Shown piece after piece: positions 47,121 through 60,395 of a stretch of 64,000 bases of DNA. The number at the start of each line of letters is the position of its first letter. The stretch's first letter is position 1. Source of the stretch: Colias croceus (lineage: Eukaryota > Arthropoda > Insecta > Lepidoptera > Pieridae); the NCBI RefSeq assembly GCF_905220415.1, contig NC_059550.1:6884501-6948500 (forward strand). The letters run 5' to 3'. A program made the translations under genes and the position numbers. Below the pieces are notes generated by a model. It saw nothing but the letters and a program-made list of their open reading frames with translations, had not been told where the DNA came from and did not search any database.

Positions 47121-49960
47121 TTTGAAAGCTTGATTTTGCATTATTTTAAAACTATTTCTAAAAAGTAGGATGTTTTTTGGTTGTCTTTGTTTTTTTTATG
47201 TAATTTGTAGTCTATGTTTCATATCTCTTTTGGAGTTAACAGCAGTCGTATTGAGCTTTATTTGGAACTATTACTTACCTTAGGTTTTTTTAGAGGCTTT
47301 TTATAAAGTTCTTAAAACAAATAATTGCTATTGAAGGCGAGGCATTAATCAAACACTAGTTAGTACTTACCTATTTTACCTATATTAAAACATAGCTGCT
47401 AAAGTTAATAAAATGCTAACTCTAGGAAATAATGCATCTGCAATTATCTATTTCTGTGAATTTAATATAAGAACTCTGCACATAAAAATGCATACGTTCT
47501 ACAAATGAAATTCTATGAGAAAATGTATTAAAACAAAACGCAGCATGTTTAATCGTCTCTACTTCACACCCGTGTTACTTTTAATTAAGTTCATAGTCCG
47601 TGAAGATTGTTGGAATATTCACGAAATATGAATATATTTAATATATTCATGTTTGCATAACATTACAGTTTTATTTAACCTTTGCAAAGTTAACGTACTA
47701 CTAAAAGACTAACATGTAGCCATTTTGAAAAAGTTGAAATAATAGACACAATAAAGATTGAAGGTAGCTTTGTATTAATAGTCCAAAGAATAAATAGTAT
47801 AAAAAAACGATTTCCATTGGATATCATTTTATATAAGCTTCATTTATTTAACCTTTTCAAAATGCACCAACTACTAATAAGTTAGAAAGAAACCTTCGTT
47901 TGTATTTAAATAAAGGAAAGGCTTATAAATTTTAATTATTATAAATATTAACATTACAAGATTTAACAAACCGGTACCACATGCAATTCAGTTTGTTTTC
48001 ATTGGGCCCGCTTAATCGAGCGGTAATTGTCTAAATTGCTTCTTATCTTCGATTCACAGTCGACATAAATTGGGCCAAAACCGCTACCTAATCCACTTTG
48101 CAATTTAAGTAACACATGCGTAACAAATGTCGCTTAAATTTGTGTGAGACTGAACCTAAATTCAACGGAGCTGGGAAATATCTAGACCAAGTCTTTGTTT
48201 AAATTCTGATTAGCAATAGAATAAACATTGATTAGTTTGTATGTATCTTAATTAAATAGGGACACAGCAATAAACACACAGTATGAATATAATACACTCT
48301 ATACGGCCTACAGATACAGGCACGCTACTACGGCTTCAATCGCTATTTTATTTGACAAATAGTTTTTTTTTACGTTTCTAATACTTTTGTTAACTAAGTA
48401 CTTGAGTGAAAAATCCGTTAAAGTAAGACATCATTAAAATTTCCCTCCAAATCCAATCTCTATTTGAAACCGAAATGCAACGCTCATAGCGTTCATTGAA
48501 TACTTCTAGCTCAATAAAATGGTTCGTAAATGGTTCGAGCATTGTCCCCAACTGATTCTATGGTATTCTCTCAGAGCAACTTTACCTTACACTTAATAAT
48601 GATCTTTATTCAAAGCTAGTAAAGTCGAAAGTATGATAATTCGATGGTACTACACTGGTTGAGCCACCAAATGTCTTACTCGTCTAAGATAAGGTTCGTA
48701 TTTGCATAAATTATGTTTTCAGTTATTCCGAAAACTCGGTATTGGCGGAACTATTCCAGCCGAAACTTTGAGAGATTTCAATGGATTTTAATGTTTGAAA
48801 GCTGAAACGGGAATCTAGAGAATAAATTTTATCGTGTTCTTGCATATTTTAAATACTTTAAATACCGCATTCTATCTATAGAACTTCTTGAATTATTCAG
48901 GAGTTGAATAAAATGGCGACACATTAATTACTTAAACAGTACCTTCTTACTTCTGGTTTTAGCTTTTAATTTTAGAACATTTACTAGGTATAATAAAGTA
49001 TGCTGATCTGATTTAAAATCGAAATGAATAATTGTTTCTAGCAATTCATTTAAAATTTTATGTTTATACCTCTAAACCACCTACCTAGCATTTTATATAC
49101 CTGGTTACCTTACATTCACAAAATGGAGTTTCTATGATAAATATAAAATATGTTCCATATAAATTACTTTTCATAACATTAGAAGAATCCATTGAATACA
49201 TTTGCTAGCTCTTATCTTGATAGCGTAATATGTTTTTATTTGAGAAAATGTTGAAGAACGTTAGAAATGTGGGCACCATTCGGTTCCAATTATCGTCATT
49301 AAACCAACAAATGTGGGGGGATAATAGCCGAGCCCTTTACATTCATTTTTTACTTGACGAGAAGCGTAAGTTCTGAGAAAGAGCTCATTTAAGTTATCAT
49401 AAAATATTTAAAATTCTCCTTTTTATAGAATAACCTTGAGAATAACACACTATTTAATGACAGATACTAATTATATTTTTATTGCATCATGATCAGAAAA
49501 TATTTTCTTCTTTTTTTCTGGTTCACTGTATTATGGTTCATTTCTGAATTTCTCTTTTATGTTTTTATCCAGATAAATAGTACAACAGCAACCAATACAA
49601 TTTTGTATTGTTGCCAAATGTTACACACATAAATATGTAATTGTTAGTATTATTTATTTATTGGTATAAGTTTACTATTTCTAACTACATACTTCAAATA
49701 TCTCTACATATTTAACTACGTGGGAACCGACAGGGATATGATTGTGTAAATGAGATCGCAAACAACGTGCGGTTGGAATCGATTACATTAGTTTTGGAGA
49801 CAAGACAATATGTACAAGGCTATGAGCGACGAGTTAAATTATTGATACATTCAAAAACTCCTGATGTATTCGATCATTATTTTAGGTAAGCTCTACATTG
49901 CATAGTTACTTTAGCTATATTTGCTTCAATAATATTATCATATTTTTTCAAAAGTAACTA
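47121..49960. other. AT-rich non-coding stretch
   Basis: No gene. A GC-richer island lies at about 47970-48200 (contains GGGCCCGCTTAATCGAGCGG) and another at 48630-48800. A near-perfect AT palindrome centred on TTTAATA lies near 47625-47650. Confidence 0.5.
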
Positions 49961-49984
49961 TCGTATAATCATTACGTTTGAAAT

Positions 49985-50152
49985 CTTCTTCGCGAAAGTA
50001 ACTCTGTCTGTCTGTTACTCAATCACGCCTAAACTACTGAACCAATTTGCATGAAATTTGGTATGGAGATATTTTGATACCCGAGAAAGGACATATAGGC
50101 TACCTTTTATTGCGAAATATGTCCCACGGGCGAAGTCGGGGCGGACCGCTAA
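49985..50152 (+). mobile_element. Helitron-like repeat remnant
   Basis: Contains CTCTGTCTGTCTGTTACTC, CTAAACTACTGAACCAATTT, GAAATTTGGTATGGAGATA, CCCGAGAAAGGACATA and the GC-rich end GGGCGAAGTCGGGGCGGACC, then GCTAAT where intact relatives have GCTAGT. A decayed copy of a dispersed lepidopteran repeat; the 5' boundary is uncertain. Confidence 0.6.
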
Positions 50153-53100
50153 TACGTATCTATATATATTATGTGAAAAAAAGGAGAATTTTTTTCAATA
50201 AAAAAATTTCGGCATTTTTTCTTTCCGTTATTTTCATGTTATCGTACAATTGTTCATACAAAAACTATCGAAAACAAAAGGTCCAATTATATTCCCACCG
50301 CTCGTTCTCTGGCCATTTCGGGTGCGGCGGCTGCAGACCGAGCGACAAATTGCTACAATCAAGCCGCCTCGCGTCCACTGTGATCTTTTGCTCTGTTTAA
50401 TTACGTGGAAAATCCTGTGGTACTTGGTTCTAATGTATGTATGGATTCTAGTGGCTAAAAAAGTAGTTTTAACTATAATTACAAATTACATTAATTGACC
50501 GTGAATTGAAATAATCTAATTTAGGCTGCTGGAATAGGAATAATTACGACTTAGGTACATTATTAATTGATTAAAACAAAATTGATCGACAAACTTCACT
50601 AATTATAATGAAGTTACAATTTATATTATAAGATTAAGTTCTTCAAAGAGATTATGATTATGACTTGATTATGTCCGGATGTAAATAAAATGAAAAATGA
50701 AATTGTTAGAGATTAATTTTACTCTCGTTTATTCTAATTAGGTATTTTCATGCTTGAAACACCTGGTTGATTGTTCCTAAAACCAAAAGCTTAACATTTG
50801 ACAGTGAGATCGACCTTCATCAAATCGCAACAGGGACATAAATTCGTCGTGAGTTTTCATATAAATTGTATTTTCATTAGTTTCTGTAAATTTATCCTTC
50901 TATCTGAATTTGCGCTATTCTTCTTACGGTTTAAACTTTAAAGTATTTGTTACTTATTGTTCAACTCTAATATAAATTAATGTATCGAGTATCTATAAGA
51001 TTGTATTATATTGTCGTTATTGTATTTTTGTTAATTAATGTGTTTCACGACTCATAAATAGTTTCTTCGTATACTATCCGTTTAATCCCGAAATTAATCG
51101 AATCCAATCCAATATATTATTAAAGCTGCTGCGTACGGCATAATAAGATATATTTGTATCCACATTTATTACCAATGTTTCTCTAAGTTTCATCAATATA
51201 ATACAACCTAATTTTCTTTTTCGGTCACTGATATGTAACAGTCACGTTCCGTAAGAACTAGTAAAGTTGTTACACTGATAAACTAAATTACATCCGAATT
51301 CATATATTGTATTTATCGGTAAAGTTGTAGATTCCGGTAAAACTTGCGCCAATACAAATAATAATGTTATCTTTCAAGTAAAATATAATATGATTTACAT
51401 GATAGAAATAATATAAATAGCCAACTAACAATTGTTAAAAACAATTTAATTTGTAATATTATCCTTTACATTTTATAATATTATCACAAAGGAGAATATT
51501 AACATTTAAAGAAAATTTCTCCAAATTACTATTCCCTTACCGAAAACGTTTACACATCTGCTAAATTAATGTAAATAGAGGTACAAAATGGAGCTTCATT
51601 ATATATTAACCAAAGGGATGTTCTCATCAGTGCCGGCTTTAAAACAGTCGGCGCCCTTTCTACTTTTAAAATTTAATTTTACATAAGTACTTGAACAAGT
51701 GAATAAAATTCAAGAGTTTTCTAACTTATTTTAGTTAACTATAACTGCTTATATAAAAACGATTTCTTAATTATTGTTTCACTTCACCTTTATAAAAATC
51801 TGAAGAACTACGAAATAATGTTATATTTACGTTATTCATTCCATAACATCTGTCTAGCATAGAACTATAAAGATTGTAGTAGTTTCCAATATAAATAGCT
51901 TTGTTGCCTTAATACGGCGCCCTTTTCCAACCTGGCGCCTCAAGCAAACCTCCAATCACGCGTCACGCCGCTCCTGTCCTCTTGTCTTGCCTCTCTTTGA
52001 TCGACCCTCAGCCCTAAGCCTGGGATTAAGGAGCTACCAAGTCTCAACTTTGCATAATTATTCGCTGTATCAGGTTTAAAAAATCAATTTGTGTTTGTAA
52101 TCTTACGCTTAATTTAAATAAGTGTTAAATTTTCACAAAGTAAAGTAATTTTTGTCTTAATAGGTGACAAAGTTATTTTATCAAGACCTTATTTTATCGT
52201 TACGTACACGGCATAAATGTGTTGCCCCAAAATAATTTATGTATTTCAGAATAATATTGCTGTTAAAAAATTGATGTACATAATTTAAAGACATTAATTT
52301 TAATTTATGAATTGACTAATTGTCTTCCAAATTTTGTAAAACAAATAGAATGAAGGCACTCAATGCTTTTGAGACATTTTCAATCTCAACATTTACGTCT
52401 TTAAATTATAAATGAATTTACTACGACGCGGACGTACATAAATAATAAGTGTTTTGTTTGAAGCCAAGGAAGTTATAGTATCTTTACAAATCACTAGAAG
52501 CAAGGGCTCGAAATATCGTTAAGTCGACAACCGTTTGCCTTAGAGAGGCAATCTCTCGAGTTAAATAAGTTTATCGAAGTATTGGATAGTCGATTGGCAG
52601 TCTAGATTTACTTTACGATGTTTGCTGGAGCTATCATTGGCTGGTTTATGTGGTTTAACTTAAATATAAACTCGTACAAAGTATGTTTGACATTGTAAGA
52701 TGCAGCTTCTCTTTTATGACACTATAAAATAGTGTTTATTATATCAATAAAATAATATTGCTACTATTTATTAAATGAATAATTTAAAATATGTAATCAA
52801 TCCGTCGAGATATAGGGTATCTCGACAAATGAGTCAAGTCTTGTTTGACAATTTATGAAAAGATTTTTGTATAGTTCTTTTTCCACAGACACAAAGGTAC
52901 TTCTATGTTTTCAAATGTTATTTTATTTAATTATGACTGAAACCGTAAATTGTTTCATACAAAACGGGTTCTGTATAATAATATAATATTTTTCTTGAGT
53001 ATATCATTAGAAAACACTCTCAGCTAACTCGTAATTTATATTTGCGGTGTTGATATGAAACCTGTCATTGTAAATATAAGCGTTTCCTGTAGAAAGCGAA

Positions 53101-54696
53101 AATTATTCTGCACAAACAGATAGAAACTCGTTCAACGACAAATGTGCATTGATAACGGGCCGTGGGCGTAAGTTTAATGATCGATTAATAAGACAAAGCT
53201 CAATTCGTACCACAATGTCGTTGTTTTTGAAATATTACCTCCATTTATTTTCAAGGTATCAATAACAACTCGTCGAAATAAATTATCATCAGACTTTCAT
53301 CGTTTTTTAAATATTGCATTTTAAAGTTAATTAACATTGTATCAACTTGCATAGAGATATTCAATCTTAAAACTCAAGCGGTTGTGTAAGGCTTAAAATC
53401 CAGGCTACTCTGAGATAATAAGTTAAAATCTCGAAAGGTTAACATGACAACGCAAAGGTAATGTAAAACCAGTAAAGCGAACGTTCGAGTAGTTTTATTT
53501 CGAAATGGCGATAAGAAAAGAAAATGAGGACAGTTACTGCTTGATATTTAATTTGGTGATCGTTTAATTTGGTGTAAAACTTTACGATTACACGCTCCTT
53601 GTAAACGTTATTGTGAAACATTTGCTACACATAAAGAACAACAGACAATAAATATTATTACAAACTGTAATTAAATCTAACATAAGGTAAGTAATTAGTA
53701 TAAGGTAAGGTTATTAAAAATAAGTATTAACTAATAAGTACCTAGTAATTTTTATTAACAATGAAATATATGATTCCTTTAATTAAACCCTCAGACAGAA
53801 TACTTAAAACTATAACAGGATTGTAGTTTTACAATTCCTTGGTTTTTTAATGCAATTTGCTTGGAGTTCCGGATAAGAGGTTGGCTTATTATAGCCACCG
53901 CTGTAAGAAGCCGGCTTAGTGGAGCTAAGGCTTAAGTCGGTGAAGCAATTCCTGTCTGAACTTGGCTAGAGATAATATTTATAGTTGAAACATTGACTTT
54001 CATATGAACTTGCCACATTACATGCTTGTGAGAGAATATATGATATTGCATGAGCTTTTTGTGTAAGTTTGTGACATTATCTTTATATTACGGCATCACT
54101 CTAGCTTACTTCTTATCAATAATTATGCCATCAGCATAAAAATCCTCGATTTATTCACAGCATAAAAATCTTATTTTCTTTTTGAAATAACTAACCTTTT
54201 TAACAACACAAAATTTTCACATATCCTGCTAAATATGTTGCAATCCCAACTCAAACAATTTAATCCCGTATATTTATCCGACACCACGAATTGCATTGTG
54301 AATATTTGAAAATAACTATAAAAATATTTTTATATGCGAGAATATCAACATAATAAACACTTAAAACTAAGCGACGCAGCTTCCAGCTAAAATAAACCGT
54401 CGCTACATAATTTAATTTCGTATGGCATTTAGTCGAAGCTAAAACGCCCGTAGAACAACGTCACCGTACTAGACTACACTTATAATCGTATTAACTAGTG
54501 CTGTACGTACGTTATATTATAAGCCTGGAGAAATCTGTTTAAAGTGCATTGATGTATGAATTATGATAAGTATTACCACAGTATTACGGACTACGGTGCG
54601 TTGAACGTCACTCGTATGAAGACTTTCATAATACAGTCTACATATCAATGCGAAAGTTGCATTGATCACATTGAATTATGTAACAACTTCGATTAT
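50153..54696. other. Non-coding stretch with one GC-rich block
   Basis: A sharply GC-rich block of about 110 bp (50290-50400) lies inside AT-rich DNA. Two open frames cross it, neither recognisable. A repeat-like segment with GGCGCCC blocks sits at about 51630-51985. A 9-bp stem hairpin GTCGAGATA/TATCTCGAC lies at 52804-52826. No gene supported. Confidence 0.45.
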
Positions 54697-55208
54697 TATA
54701 GTAGAGCCATTTTAATAGGCAACATTTGACAGTTCAACAAAACTCAACAACGTAACCTAGTAACGACGACATAGAATAACATGATATTTCGTTTTGTTAG
54801 AACTGCACATTTGCTTAACTTTTTTCAATTATGATTATTGATTACATATTTATAATAATAATGACCGATACAAGTAATTTTAAGATTTCATTTTACTGAT
54901 AAACCATACTAAACATAATAAACAATTTCTGAATTGAAGAACTGACGTCGCTACAATTTTGTGTCAATAAACCTTTTTTCTTTTTAAATACCAGAGACGT
55001 TACTCTAAAAATCGAAATCTGACATCTAGAATCGAATGCATTGATTACTTGTGAATAAAAATCATCATAAATTAATAAATTCGATTGACAAATGTTTCAA
55101 ATCCGTATCGATTAATTCACTTTAATCGATGTTTTTAAGCAGGTTACCTCTCTTCGAAGATAAAATTGATAGACGTCAAATGTTGCCTATTAAATTGGCT
55201 CGACTATA
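54697..55208. mobile_element. Mariner-type MITE, 34-bp TIRs, TA ends
   Basis: Left TATAGTAGAGCCATTTTAAT (continuing AGGCAACATTTGAC, 54697-54730) and right its reverse complement at 55175-55208 with two differences. The outer ends are TATA, compatible with a TA target duplication. The interior is AT-rich with no coding capacity. Confidence 0.75.
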
Positions 55209-56407
55209 AATATAACAACATCTCAATTGACATTTCAAAATGCTATTCATTAAGCAAATTAATATGCATTATACAAACAAAAATGTATCATTCACTCGTT
55301 TTAAAAACTAGCTAGCTTACTTTTGAATTTCCAGTTATACACAATACACATACAGTTATGTTTTTCTAGTTATTAATAGACACACGATATGTTAATAAAA
55401 TATAATATTATATTTTCAAAATTCAAGTTTCCGTTAGTTTTAGCTGATTTTGTTTATGTGATATTGTCAGCTAACAAGCTGCAATATTACATAGATACAA
55501 ATTGAGAATCCAGCAAAGGAAAGGCTTACTATATACTATTACTCCGTGTTTATCTCCCCAATAAACTAACGTCTGGATAAAAATAAAAGCACCACAAACG
55601 GCACTTGATTGTAACCAAGTGTGGATCAAATTATATATAATAAAGTAGATACGCCTTTGTATCGTTCATTGCCAGAGTTACAAGTGGCCGTAATCAGTTC
55701 ACGGCTCGAGTGACCGTCAATGACACAAAGTGTGGGCTCAGCAAGTATACCTTAACTAATCATGTTATAATAGCTATATATTATAGGAATATTTTCAACG
55801 TGTTAATATATTCAATAGTGTGCACGTCAATGTTTTAGAGTGAGAATTAATTAAAATTAGTGACAATTACTTCTTAATAAAATATACTGAAATTCCACTT
55901 TGTAGAAGATATTAATAATATCTACCCTACATGTATTTTGATCAGTGTATAATTTATTATTACAATTTATACGCATATTATGAAACATAATTGCCTATTG
56001 ATTACAAAACAAAAGTCTCAATGATTTCGCGTCCTTGCAAAGATGTGAATTATAAACCACGAATCTCCTTAAATTACTTTTTATTTAAATAACAAATTTA
56101 ACACCCAAGATTTCTACATGATTTCATTGTATACTAAACAAGGCAAATCAAGGACTCAAATCGCGCGTTAAAATTAAACTACTTAGTTTTTACAAAGAAA
56201 CACCCACAATTAAATTCGTTACCACGAAATTTAAATAATGATCTAAAGTTTGTAGATTTCTTTTTAAATATGATTTAAACGATATGATTTTTTGTTTTTT
56301 TTTTATGTAACATACGAATGCTGCTCAAATAATTTGAGCAGGAATTTTCAAATTTGATTGAATATTAATACAAATCATAAGTGGTGGTGGTATAAAAGGT
56401 ATGATTA
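55209..56407. other. AT-rich non-coding stretch
   Basis: No gene or bounded repeat recognised. Slightly GC-richer patch at 55590-55750. Confidence 0.5.
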
Positions 56408-56797
56408 TCTATACATATAATAAATCTGTAGAAGGGCCAATTCTGTACATTGAAAATATTGAAAAAACTAGCTTCCGCCCGCGACTCCGTCCGCGCGGAT
56501 GTCGGTCTTCGCGTTGATGGTTTATTTCTCCATTTTGAGTAGGTACTGACAATAAAATCTTATAAATATCTATTGGACCCAATTCCCAAATACGGCTAGG
56601 CCTATAATAATACGCAACGTGTGTTCGCGGTTCTACGGAACAACGTCTATGGATAAAACTGAAAAATTAAGATTAATTTTTTTCTACGTATTTTTCCAGG
56701 ATAAAAAGTATCCTATTTTACGCCCAGGATAATAAGGTATAATTATACCAAGTTTCATCGAAATCGAACCGCTAGTTTTCACGTGATGCCTTCACAT

Positions 56798-56834
<37 letters not shown>

Positions 56835-57012
56835 AAATTTTTTAATCACATATTTGTGTTTGGTATCGATCCAGTAACACCCCCTGCTATTTATTTTTTC
56901 AATATTTTCAATGTACAGAATTGACCCTTCTACAGATTTATTATATGTATAGATAACTAGCAGGGGGTGTTACTGGATCGATACCAAACCCAAATATGTG
57001 ATTAAAAAAATT

Positions 57013-57045
<33 letters not shown>

Positions 57046-57274
57046 ATGTGAAGACATCACGTGAAAACTACCGGTTCGATTTCGATGAGTTATCCATAGA
57101 CGTTGTTCTGTAGTAGGTACCGCGAACACACGTTACGTATTATTATAGACCTAGCCGTATTTGGGTCCAATAGATATTTATAAGATGTCATTGTCCGAGT
57201 TACTCAAAATGGAGCAATAAACCATCCACGCAAAGACCGACATCCGCGCGGACGGAGTCGCGGGCGGAAGCTAG
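56408..57274 (+). mobile_element. Helitron (outer copy), split by a second Helitron
   Basis: A plus-strand non-autonomous Helitron: starts A|TCTATACATATAATAAATCT (56408) and ends CGGGCGGAAGCTAG|T (57274). Its sequence stops at 56467 (...GAAAAAA), is interrupted by 486 bp of the inverse copy, and resumes at 56954 (TAACTAGCAGGGGG). Without the insert it is 381 bp. It contains GGTGTTACTGGATCGATACC, a (GTCT)n tract at 57016-57046 and CGAACACACGTTACG. Host flanks are A and T. Confidence 0.9.
56468..56953 (-). mobile_element. Helitron (inner copy), inserted into the outer one
   Basis: Minus-strand orientation: starts TCTATACATATAATAAATCT at 56953 and ends GGGCGGAAGCTAG at 56468. It sits between A (56467) and T (56954) of the outer copy on the plus strand, the expected Helitron target with no duplication. 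It carries a (GACA)n tract (plus strand) near 56797-56832 and about 100 bp absent from the outer copy. The two copies form a long inverted repeat. Confidence 0.9.
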
Positions 57275-58961
57275 TTCAGAAATATTTATGTAATTCGATG
57301 CGACTCTATAATTAATTACTACTCATTCGACATTGCATTGAATTATCATATTATATTTTCGAACAATATAATTAAATCTCAATTGATCTCTCAATAATTT
57401 AATTAACGTCTACATAATTATATAAACCTATATACAATAATATATCATTAAGTTGTATTACCTTGCTAGGCAGATTATAGTGTAGGAGTAAAAATCAATG
57501 AGCCATAAATTGTCTTATATAAGTAGGTATTTTATTACAACAACTTACATGGATATAATAATATAATATTATCATAGTTTTTGTCTCAACCAATTACTTG
57601 TAATAGTTTAGAATAAAAACGCATTTTGGTCGTAAATACATATATTACTCATTTGAAGGAAGGTAAAATATGAAATATAAAAATAGTGAATTCATTCCAC
57701 TATTATAATTGTTGAGAATTAAAAATAGAAGTCAATAAAAATAAAATGTATATTTAATCATTTATAAATGAACATATTATTATACAGATAAATAAAGCAT
57801 TCACTGAATGAATCGTTCTTTTCAGTGAACTCTGTTCAATTTAAAAGTCATTCAATTCCCAGTAGTAATTAAAAAACAACCCGTTCATAACCTAGATTGA
57901 AAACAGGGTGGAAATTTTTAAAACTATGTCAAGCATATTTTAATGAATACGTTGGAAATAGTCAACTCAGCCCTAATTAACATCTGACCTGGCAATCTTT
58001 TCATATTTTCGAAATAAAATTAAAAAGATCCTATCATCATTTAAATTTTGTATTCAGACCTTTAGGTCTTTAATAAGAATTAGGTTTTTGGGAAAGCTTT
58101 TAAAAGGAATGAAAAAACCGTTTTGGAATTTAATAAATGTTGTCCAAAATAATTAGAAAACCTTACAGACTAATTATTAAATTACATTTTAAAAATATAA
58201 TGGTACTCATTTCAAGATTGTGTCTTCCTCTTTCTTGCAATTGTCTTAAGAAAAAAAAGACAAATATTAAGATTGTTGGTACCAAGAGACAACACAACAG
58301 ATAAACATTAAAACATTTCTCCCGAGTGTAAATAAAAATCGAGTCCAAGTCACTCTTTATTGCTACACTGGAAGTGGATAATTATTATTTTTAATTGTTG
58401 CTGAGAATTTTTCGAAATGGAAACAATGGCGTCTGCCAGCCGGAGTGTTTTGATTCTTTTGTTTGTAAAAAGAGATTCAGCTGTACTTTTTGAGTTAGTA
58501 TTAATAAATTGAGGTAGGTATTGCTGATAATACCTATGTATAATATTACCTACAGAGTGATTATTGACGAAAAGAATAGCTCCATATGCAAAATTTTATT
58601 TAATATATTCTGCCATTTTTATATGAACTTTCTGCTTATTTTGCAATATATATATTAGATTAACATGTTCAGTTTAGTATAACCCATAAATGTATAAGGT
58701 ATCTTTCAGCATGGTTTCGTCTAACTTTTACAAATTACGGTATCACTTTAAAATTAATTATGGGGTTCGTTAGTCCACCTGTGTCCTGACTCCGAGTTAT
58801 GACGTATTAATAATTAATGACGGATCAGACTGTGATGACGTCACGCCGCCATAACGACCGGCGACACATGTGATTTGTGAAACATGTCAAAGGCCCTGTA
58901 CTACCTTTCTGATTAATTTAGGACCCATCAACGAAATGAAACATGATTTTTAAGCTTGATT

Positions 58962-59008
58962 GCGAACTAAAGGGTCGATAGAAGAGATACACCGACCCTT
59001 CAGTTCGC
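58962..59008. repeat. Hairpin, 16-bp stem with one mismatch
   Basis: GCGAACTAAAGGGTCG (58962-58977) pairs with CGACCCTTCAGTTCGC (58993-59008) at 15 of 16 positions across a 15-nt loop. Possible small-RNA hairpin or chance inverted repeat. Confidence 0.7.
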
Positions 59009-60045
59009 ATCTTTAAAGTTAGTGACGACTATTCCTTTATCGCAAAACACACATTATAGGTTTTTAATATAACATCTATAAACTTGTTTACGTATTAAAA
59101 TAATCCATTTATTCCAAACCTTTGAAGTGTTCCTTGAATGAGATAAAGCACGCGAGAGAAGCTATTAACTGCAACGATTACTTGAATCTTGTTTACTGAC
59201 ATATTTATGTGAATAAGAATTTTTTAAACAAAATATATAGATAGATAATAGAAGTTACATAGATTCAACGCTATTTTAAGTATGAAAAAATCCAATTTAA
59301 TCCTTCGTTCTGATTCAATATATCGCCGGTCTGTTGCCAAACATTGTATGAGTAGACGCGGACATTGTCCACGGCAGATTTTAATTAAAATCAAGTTAAC
59401 CCGTGATAGATGAACGGGTGGCCACACGATATTCTCGTTATCGTCCGCCCTTTAGACAAATTGAGTGTCACCTCCGTGTCGAGCCATTATTACTTTTTGA
59501 TACCCGACCAGACAGATTTCGTTAGAATTGTAGGTAAACATTTTGGGTATATTTTCTTTGTTAATTGAACAGTTCTACGAATTATTAATTTGAAGTTGAT
59601 TGAACGCCGTTTATTGAGACATGAATAATTGCTAGATTAGTAGAAATATTGCTATTATTGCGTTCATTCTATTGTATTATAATTTATAGTGTTTATAACA
59701 TTGGTACTTTCATTTCTAAAGGTTCTCAAAATATTTTACTGTGTAAACTCACATTAATTGTATTGGAAAAACATGAACTGTTCGACAATATAGAATTTAA
59801 GATGAACATTTCAAGCTCCAATACTTTTAAAATACATTCTTTGTTGTGTAATTTTTTCAACATACAATGCACTCGACGTAATGAAAAAACTACAGTTGCA
59901 GTTTTGGTGTAAAGCAGGTGCGAAATGTAAAAAAGTACTTTTACATTAAGCACCAGAAGTATAATGAGAGCGGGAGTGAGTGGAACCGTGACATAAATCT
60001 TAGTTAATGTCCCTTTAGTCTGGTCAGCAGCGCCCATGTGTATAG

Positions 60046-60087
60046 AGATTCCAGAATTACTGAATAAATGGTTTAGTTCTGGAATCT
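60046..60087. repeat. Hairpin, 11-bp perfect stem
   Basis: AGATTCCAGAA (60046-60056) and TTCTGGAATCT (60077-60087) with a 20-nt AT-rich loop, about 310 bp upstream of the exon acceptor. Confidence 0.6.
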
Positions 60088-60395
60088 ATTGCCTGTGTAA
60101 GGTAGATCAGTAGGCACTTAGTAAGCTATTCCTATAAATCTAATAGCAGTCTAGGTTTTGCGGACGAAGTAATGGGAGTTGGCTCTTTATGTCTTTGTAA
60201 TTGTTATAGTTTAGATTGTTATTGTGCCATTTGCGTATGTTAAACTGAGATGTATGTTGAAGCATAAAATCTAATACGGTGTGGAAATCAAACCCAGTAC
60301 TATTCGATGAAAATCTCCAAACTTTCATCTCTATTTAAAAAAAAATAACATTGAAGAATGAATCTATTTATTAAATCTCCTATCATTTGTTCCAG

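Larger units (their letters stand above)
57275..60395. other. AT-rich non-coding stretch upstream of the exon
   Basis: No gene supported. Contains a CRE palindrome TGACGTCA at 58836-58843 in a GC-richer patch (58740-58920), two hairpins (58962-59008 and 60046-60087), and overlapping uninformative open frames near 59649-60037. It ends with the pyrimidine-rich acceptor of the exon. Confidence 0.5.

Noticed and set aside
56941..57129. Minus-strand open frame with a DRQTDRQTD repeat
   Set aside because: This is translation of the (GTCT)n tract inside a Helitron, not a protein.
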